From Vitellaria paradoxa (taxonomy: Eukaryota > Streptophyta > Magnoliopsida > Ericales > Sapotaceae), in NCBI GenBank assembly GCA_019916065.1, contig CM034234.1, positions 10,073,844 through 10,137,843 on the forward strand: DNA of 64,000 bases. Direction: 5' to 3'. Under the pieces are notes generated by a model. It was not told the DNA's origin. It made no database searches and saw nothing but the letters and a program-made list of their open reading frames with translations. A program made the translations under genes and the position numbers. This document shows positions 62,001-64,000 of the stretch, piece by piece. How positions within the stretch are numbered: the stretch's first letter is position 1; each line of letters starts with the position of its first letter.

Positions 62001-62090
62001 GATGGAGTGAATCAAGCCGGGATCGAGAGAGAGTCTTCGGGGACATGCCAAGGGTATCCGTATTATCTAACGGTGCTGCAATCATCTTGA
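33829..62090 (+). CDS. TRAPPC8: TRAPP III subunit TRAPPC8 (Trs85 homologue)
   Basis: Twenty-eight exons: 33829-33991, 34140-34234, 34694-34793, 35066-35170, 35311-35473, 38464-38584, 38704-38766, 38886-38966, 39084-39181, 39265-39415, 42111-42197, 43459-43578, 43656-43784, 43868-43965, 44073-44196, 46620-46727, 47301-47436, 56028-56138, 56263-56326, 57412-57487, 57663-57848, 57959-58069, 58756-58917, 59079-59237, 59490-59723, 59860-60030, 61263-61375, 61565-62090. Total 3855 nt (1284 residues), with phase kept throughout. Recognisable blocks are RTASDQPYRLKKFKLRLFY near the N-terminus, the Trs85 region (VMQDLSSKHIIPHMEQKIR, NLWWRKGKED), TPR-like helices (NATRCGLWWAEML) and a beta-rich C-terminal half (KIVGVRWKLSGSV, FFWPLWFRAA) ending PYYLTVLQSS. 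The Arabidopsis homologue At5g16280 has a similar length. TRAPPC8 defines TRAPP III, a GEF-type tether on Golgi/pre-autophagosomal membranes acting on Rab1/Ypt1-class GTPases. Introns 2 and 27 appear to use GC donors. Introns 5, 10, 17 and 19 carry mobile DNA. Confidence 0.95.
34316..34360 (+). other. Candidate 45-nt cassette exon in TRAPPC8 intron 2
   Basis: A 45-nt stretch is bracketed by a good acceptor ('tttattttcaccatttag') and a consensus donor (GTAAGA). It has no stop in the phase-0 frame that the flanking exons require, and would insert 15 residues (ELVKQILHSPEPNGQ) between NVE and VAKERL. The Arabidopsis protein, as I recall it, has nothing here. I left it out of the main model. Confidence 0.4.
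35644..35884. mobile_element. MITE-like element in TRAPPC8 intron 5
   Basis: The left end GGCTGCATTTGGAATTAGGG is echoed by the reverse complement of the right end, GGGGTGTCCTTGGAACAATA. The inner 'tatggagggaaaatg' pairs with 'tgtggagggggaaagg'. The flanks are TAA on the left and TAG on the right. It is about 240 bp, AT-rich and non-coding. Confidence 0.5.
36388..36505 (+). pseudogene. Possible RTE-type LINE 3' fragment in TRAPPC8 intron 5
   Basis: Translation gives MALNRFDWYRQIHIADPI just before a 'cccatctagtgggaaaaggcttggcttgg' ending. That resembles the last residues and 3' tail of plant RTE LINEs ('..W...IHVADP..', 'gaccccacctagtgggataaggctt'). It is a short piece, judged only from a remembered pattern. 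Confidence 0.4.
37195..37830 (+). pseudogene. LINE reverse-transcriptase C-terminal fragment (zf-RVT) in TRAPPC8 intron 5
   Basis: Plus-strand translation gives FPWLSIWKNGAPPKVCFF, then a stop, then ILTMDNLIKKGLTL and ESMNYLFIQCAWTREVWELI. This is the typical zinc-finger region C-terminal to the reverse transcriptase of L1-type plant LINEs (WK...P.KV.FF, LTTDNL..RG, CP.A.E.W). A 'ttgtattggggagacattcccttgatgcc..aatg' phrase downstream resembles a LINE 3' tail. Stops and frame breaks show that it is dead. Confidence 0.7.
39920..40560 (+). pseudogene. LINE reverse-transcriptase C-terminal fragment in TRAPPC8 intron 10
   Basis: Across several frames the plus strand reads FSCKSFF, then WSLAHKEINTYDMLQRKK, then LWRALVIAIFWIIWKERNSRVF. 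These pieces follow the order found after the reverse transcriptase in L1-type LINEs. Numerous frameshifts are needed, so it is an old, inactive copy. It is a different copy from those at 37195 and 41180. Confidence 0.6.
41180..41410 (+). pseudogene. LINE C-terminal fragment in TRAPPC8 intron 10
   Basis: The frame reads SWKLVPFCIFWLIWKERNG and then LSTLYSWLNMV, the extreme C-terminus of L1-type LINE ORF2 ('WR.VP.CL.W.IW.ERN', 'K..F..TLF.W'). Only the tail end is present, consistent with a 5'-truncated insertion or decay. Confidence 0.55.
42198..43458 (+). other. TRAPPC8 intron 11, no gene seen
   Basis: Standard GT (GTATGT) and AG ends. The content is A/T-rich with a short duplicated phrase ('ttattttaggtattc..agaaggtatggtgaatg' near 42596-42632 and again at 42665-42702). 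No mobile element ends were recognised. Confidence 0.5.
44197..45659 (+). other. 5' part of TRAPPC8 intron 15, no gene seen
   Basis: A/T-rich with a purine-rich stretch ('gaggaagaagaaaaagagagagagaag', about 45030-45065). No recognised coding sequence or element termini. Confidence 0.5.
45660..46030. repeat. Imperfect tandem repeat, about four 80-90 bp units, in TRAPPC8 intron 15
   Basis: The phrase 'caatgtcccaaagttatttt' recurs at about 45753 and 45843, with degraded versions at 45675 and 45929. Between them comes 'gttagtatccttttataatt'. The unit spacing is 80 to 90 bp and the units differ by small indels. No function is suggested. Confidence 0.7.
47437..48921 (+). other. 5' part of TRAPPC8 intron 17, up to the Copia insertion
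   Basis: No gene is recognised. A plus-strand frame of about 104 residues (48146-48460) starts with TTG, matches no family I know and sits in intron sequence, so I do not call it. Confidence 0.5.
48922..49116 (-). repeat. 3' LTR of the Copia element (left copy)
   Basis: Direct repeat of 54737-54931. In element sense it begins TGTTAGAATATG and ends TTCTCAACT. In plus sense it opens 'agttgagaatcagaac' and closes 'catattctaaca'. About seven substitutions separate it from the other LTR and no indels were seen. Confidence 0.92.
49117..49129 (-). other. Polypurine tract of the Copia element
   Basis: In element sense the bases just before the 3' LTR read GCTTGAGGGAGAG, a purine-rich primer site for plus-strand DNA synthesis, directly abutting TGTTAG. 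Confidence 0.75.
49124..50640 (-). pseudogene. Copia reverse transcriptase and RNase H, interrupted
   Basis: The frame at 50467-49490 contains the reverse transcriptase core: VAKGYTQ, the FQLDIKNAFLHGEL motif and the YVDD active site, followed by TRPDISYAVG and the start of RNase H (YSDADWAGS). A TAG stop at 49490-49492 separates it from the rest of RNase H (49483-49124: SSAEAEYRAM, then HIEVDCHFIRD). Upstream, between integrase and reverse transcriptase (about 50500-50640), further stops break the frame. Copia elements normally encode one polyprotein, so these breaks mark decay. Confidence 0.9.
50641..51912 (-). pseudogene. Copia integrase region, interrupted
   Basis: The GAG-pre-integrase zinc finger piece (CEACQLGKHHRSSF, about 51840-51785) is followed by a TAG at 51733-51735, then the catalytic core (DAFSCMTWLFLMKTRSELP, HTSQQNGVAERKH). 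The second catalytic Asp, normally in a 'RSDN' context, is Ala here (LRSANALEYT). First Asp and Glu are present. The C-terminal part (FGCTAFVH, KCVFLGYS-like RRCVFLGYSRTQK) is also recognisable. The element could not supply active integrase. Confidence 0.85.
51913..54095 (-). pseudogene. Copia gag and protease, split by a nested element
   Basis: The gag N-terminal half (about 54095-53606, with LNGAANYLTWSHAV and the UBN2-type AIWDSLADSF region) is separated from the second half (52912-51913) by the hAT-like insertion at 52921-53605. The second half has a CCHC zinc knuckle (CX2CX4HX4C, within CNHCGSTNHTKPYC) and the protease motif WILDSGASAH. A TAG at 52891-52893 adds a stop just inside the second half, and a TGA (51913-51915) ends the frame. 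No clear start codon remains. It is described only as broken gag-protease. Confidence 0.85.
52921..53605. mobile_element. Non-autonomous hAT-like element with GGATACG repeats, nested in Copia gag
   Basis: The terminal inverted repeats are CTATGAAGTACGGATAC (left) and, reverse-complemented, CTATGAAGCACAGATAC (right). The flanks GTCTCAAG (52913-52920) and GTCTCAGG (53606-53613) form an 8-bp target duplication with one mismatch, which is the hAT signature. Both subterminal regions carry many copies of a GGATACG-like heptamer, resembling the subterminal transposase-binding repeats of hAT elements. There is no transposase coding sequence, so it relied on an enzyme supplied elsewhere. Confidence 0.8.
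54725..54736 (-). other. Primer binding site of the Copia element
   Basis: In element sense the 12 bases directly after the 5' LTR read TGGTATCAGAGC, the usual plant Copia site complementary to the 3' end of initiator tRNA-Met. It directly abuts the LTR end, which sets the LTR boundary at 54737. Confidence 0.9.
54737..54931 (-). repeat. 5' LTR of the Copia element (right copy)
   Basis: Direct repeat of 48922-49116. It is followed in element sense by the primer binding site, so it is the 5' LTR of an element lying antisense to TRAPPC8. 'ctctatttataatc' near the middle gives, in element sense, a TATAAATAGAG box that could act as the LTR promoter. Confidence 0.92.
54932..56027 (+). other. 3' part of TRAPPC8 intron 17, no gene seen
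   Basis: From the Copia right flank to the acceptor of exon 18 (TTTGCAG at 56021-56027). The sequence has ordinary intron composition with no recognised element. Confidence 0.5.
56350..57335 (+). mobile_element. Possible SINE, split by a hAT-like insertion, in TRAPPC8 intron 19
   Basis: A B-box-like Pol III motif (AGTTCGAACC, 56416-56425) sits in the phrase 'gaggtcactagttcgaacccc', typical of tRNA-derived plant SINEs. The sequence is interrupted at 56456 by the element ending at 57293. After that 'taccctagtatcaacatt' leads to a poly-A run at about 57320-57335, a plausible SINE tail. The A box is not clear and SINE target duplications were not resolved. Confidence 0.45.
56456..57293. mobile_element. 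Non-autonomous hAT-like element with AAAATCG repeats
   Basis: The left end CAAGGTTGTTAAAATC and the reverse complement of the right end, CAATGTTGTTAAAATC, agree at 14 of 16 positions. The flanks GTTAGGAG (56448-56455) and GTTAGAAG (57294-57301) form an 8-bp duplication with one mismatch, as for hAT elements. Subterminal regions repeat 'taaaatcg' on both sides. It is 838 bp with no transposase. Its ends and repeat motif differ from the element at 52921, so it is another family. Confidence 0.75.
59041..59067 (+). repeat. (TC)n microsatellite just upstream of TRAPPC8 exon 24
   Basis: About thirteen TC units end 11 nt before the acceptor AG at 59077-59078, so the repeat forms most of that intron's polypyrimidine tract. 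Its length is probably variable. Confidence 0.85.
60718..60842 (+). mobile_element. tRNA-derived SINE-like sequence in TRAPPC8 intron 26
   Basis: A good Pol III A box (TAGCTCAGTGG, 60726-60736) is followed about 26 bases later by a B-box-like GGTTTGACTAA (from 60763), inside sequence that begins GGGGATAGCTCAGTGG. It does not fold as a tRNA. The 3' part is unrelated to tRNA and ends in an A-rich tail (about 60829-60842). That is the layout of a tRNA-derived SINE. Confidence 0.55.
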
Positions 62091-64000
62091 CCAATTTAAC
62101 TGGTACGGATTTGCATTCTCTCTAAAATTTGAGATTGAGATATCTGGTCTGTAGTAAGTTTTTGTTGTCATTGGTTTGTAAATTAGTTCTTATGATATAT
62201 TTTATACAACGGGTAGTAGAAATTATTGGGAAAACTGGGGAAGCGAGGAAAGGGGAAAAACTGAGCAGAGGTGGAAGAGAAGTTGAATTATTTTGTTTTT
62301 TTTCCGTTAATAAGAATGACGAAACTGTATTATTTTTGTTATCTTTTTGGTGGTTTCGGGTTCACTTTTTGCAAATGATGGATGTTTTATGTTTGTCAAG
62401 TAAACTTCTGTAGACGGTATTTGTTAAAGGGGGCATTGTTAAAAAGGCCCACTGACAGTAAGGGGCTCTATAAACTTGTAATGATGTATTTGTATTTTGA
62501 TACCGAATGATATATATATGTATATATATTTCTGATGTATATGTAAAAAATAAAATAAAGATAAAAACAATGATTGATTTGAAAAAGTGAAAAGGTATTT
62601 TTTGTTTTTCAAAGTTATAAGACGGGGGATACTGCTTGATTGCGAAAACAATATCAAAATACAAGAAGGCTAAAATAATTTTTTTAATTACATAGATGTT
62701 ATTCATATTATAATGGGAAATGGTAAATGCACTTCCGTCATTAGTCTTACCCACTCTGCAATAGCTTCAATGAAAAATAGCTTCAATGAAAAATAGTAAT
62801 GTAGGGTGGGAAAAATTAATAAAAGAGTACAAATATTTATTCTCTATCATAAAGTTGTGTTAAATTTTTGATAAAATGTTATTTTTCGTATAAAAATAAA
62901 TATAGGAAAAATATTTAATTATCTTGGGAATGGTAAAAGTTTTCAAATTAGTAACATAATGAGTCAGGACAACATGGCTTTAGAAAAATTAAAATAAAGG
63001 TGGTCCGTTGTAATTTGCGCGACAATTAGGCCGGCTTATGCTCTTCTTATGGTACGTTAAAACTTAAAAGTGAATTTATTAGTGATTAGCTTTTGAAGAA
63101 AACAATAGTTTGCTGTCTATTTTAATAAATTTCCACAGAAGATTTAATATTTTAATTACAATAATTTTAATCTAATATTTTAATTTGTTTTAATTTTAAT
63201 TGTAGGTCATTTAATTATAATAATTATGGATTTTAAATCTTAATTTGTGTTAATGTTACCCATCATTGATAAATTTTTTATTAATTTCCTTATGACCACA
63301 GAAAGTCATTATTACAGTAAATTAAAATGTTAAATCATAAAAAAAGATTAGACCTAAAGTGAAATGAGGAAGGCAACAAAGACACGACGTCAAGTGCTTA
63401 TCTAAGAACGAATAAATAAGTTTATTGAGTGAAAAGTCAAAGAAATAAATAAATAATACGATGTGTATACAAAAATATAGATTCCGTAAACGTGTTCTGT
63501 TCATACAAGTAATGAAACAATAATGTTTTCAAAAAAGATATAGTTAAAATGAGCGTCCAAAGAAGAATCTAAACTTGAACGCGTCTTAATTCGTTATCAT
63601 TTATACGCATTAAATGCCTCAACCAAGGTTTCTTTTCCCAAACAATAATTTTAAAAATAAAATGTCATTTTTTAAGCTTTTTCTTCCAAAAGTGGAGTTT
63701 ATACTAAATATTGCTTCTGCAGTACACCTGATCCTGATGTGGTTGATTTGTCTTAATGTCCGGTTGGATGATGCTAAAATTTCAGGAGAATAAAATAAGA
63801 GGGGTATTATTTTTAGGGGATTAGTCCACATTGATGTGATGTTTATAGAGGGAGATAACTTTTGACTTGGTTTGAATATTTTATAAATAAGAATAGGTAA
63901 ATGATGGAAAAATAGTCAAATGACTCTTTTTGTCTTGTGATGTCCCAAACTTAGTTACCCATTAAATTAAATTTAATTACCTAAACTTAATTATATGTTT
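62091..64000. other. TRAPPC8 3' flank and AT-rich spacer, no further gene seen
   Basis: The 3' UTR of TRAPPC8 should occupy the first few hundred bases. AATAAG at about 62308 and AATAAA near 62552 are possible polyadenylation signals. Beyond about 62600 the sequence is A/T-rich, with a small duplicated phrase ('caatgaaaaatag' at 62768-62796). No coding family was recognised up to the window end. Confidence 0.5.

Noticed and set aside
1..64000. CRISPR arrays, operons or bacterial-type regulatory signals
   Set aside because: The sequence is plant nuclear DNA. No spaced direct-repeat array or polycistronic arrangement was seen.

Overview
The window is nuclear DNA of a flowering plant, almost certainly a eudicot. 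The evidence is four plant-type genes (two of them split by many AT-rich introns), AT-rich spacers, and plant mobile elements (Ty1/Copia, hAT-like, Mutator-like, short TTA-flanked elements, LINE and SINE pieces). The species cannot be named. The proteins resemble rosid homologues, but that is only an impression.

Layout from left to right. (1) 1-3326: AT-rich spacer with a possible 1.0 kb inverted-repeat element, then the 5' region of a U-box gene. (2) 3327-4568 (+): an intronless PUB22/PUB23-type U-box ubiquitin ligase. (3) 4569-11442: gene-poor spacer with two short inverted-repeat elements and a 66-bp tandem duplication. (4) 11443-12300 (-): a Dof zinc-finger gene of the DOF3.5 type. A 561-bp near-palindromic Mutator-like element lies 455 bp upstream of its ATG. 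(5) 12301-17429: spacer with further small repeats. (6) 17430-32100 (-): a complete DEAH-box RNA helicase gene of the DExH1 type, which I resolved into 16 exons coding for 989 residues. (7) 32284-33828: the spacer between two divergent genes. (8) 33829-62090 (+): a complete TRAPPC8/Trs85 gene, resolved into 28 exons coding for 1284 residues. (9) 62091-64000: downstream AT-rich spacer.

The two large genes look intact: every exon junction keeps frame. All introns are GT-AG except three apparent GC-AG introns, one in DExH1 and two in TRAPPC8. The introns have collected mobile DNA. TRAPPC8 intron 17 holds a complete but decayed antisense Copia element (48922-54931), and that element's gag region is itself split by a 685-bp hAT-like element. 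Intron 19 holds a second hAT-like element sitting inside a SINE-like sequence. Introns 5 and 10 hold LINE reverse-transcriptase fragments.

The genes are not an operon and share no obvious pathway: protein turnover (U-box), transcription (Dof), RNA unwinding (DExH1) and vesicle tethering/autophagy (TRAPPC8). The nearest thing to linked regulation is the head-to-head arrangement of DExH1 and TRAPPC8. I found no clearly new multi-gene system. The best leads are the Dof-upstream hairpin, the possible cleavable N-terminal extension of DExH1, a 45-nt in-frame candidate cassette exon in TRAPPC8, the GC-AG introns and the two hAT-like families with subterminal repeat arrays.
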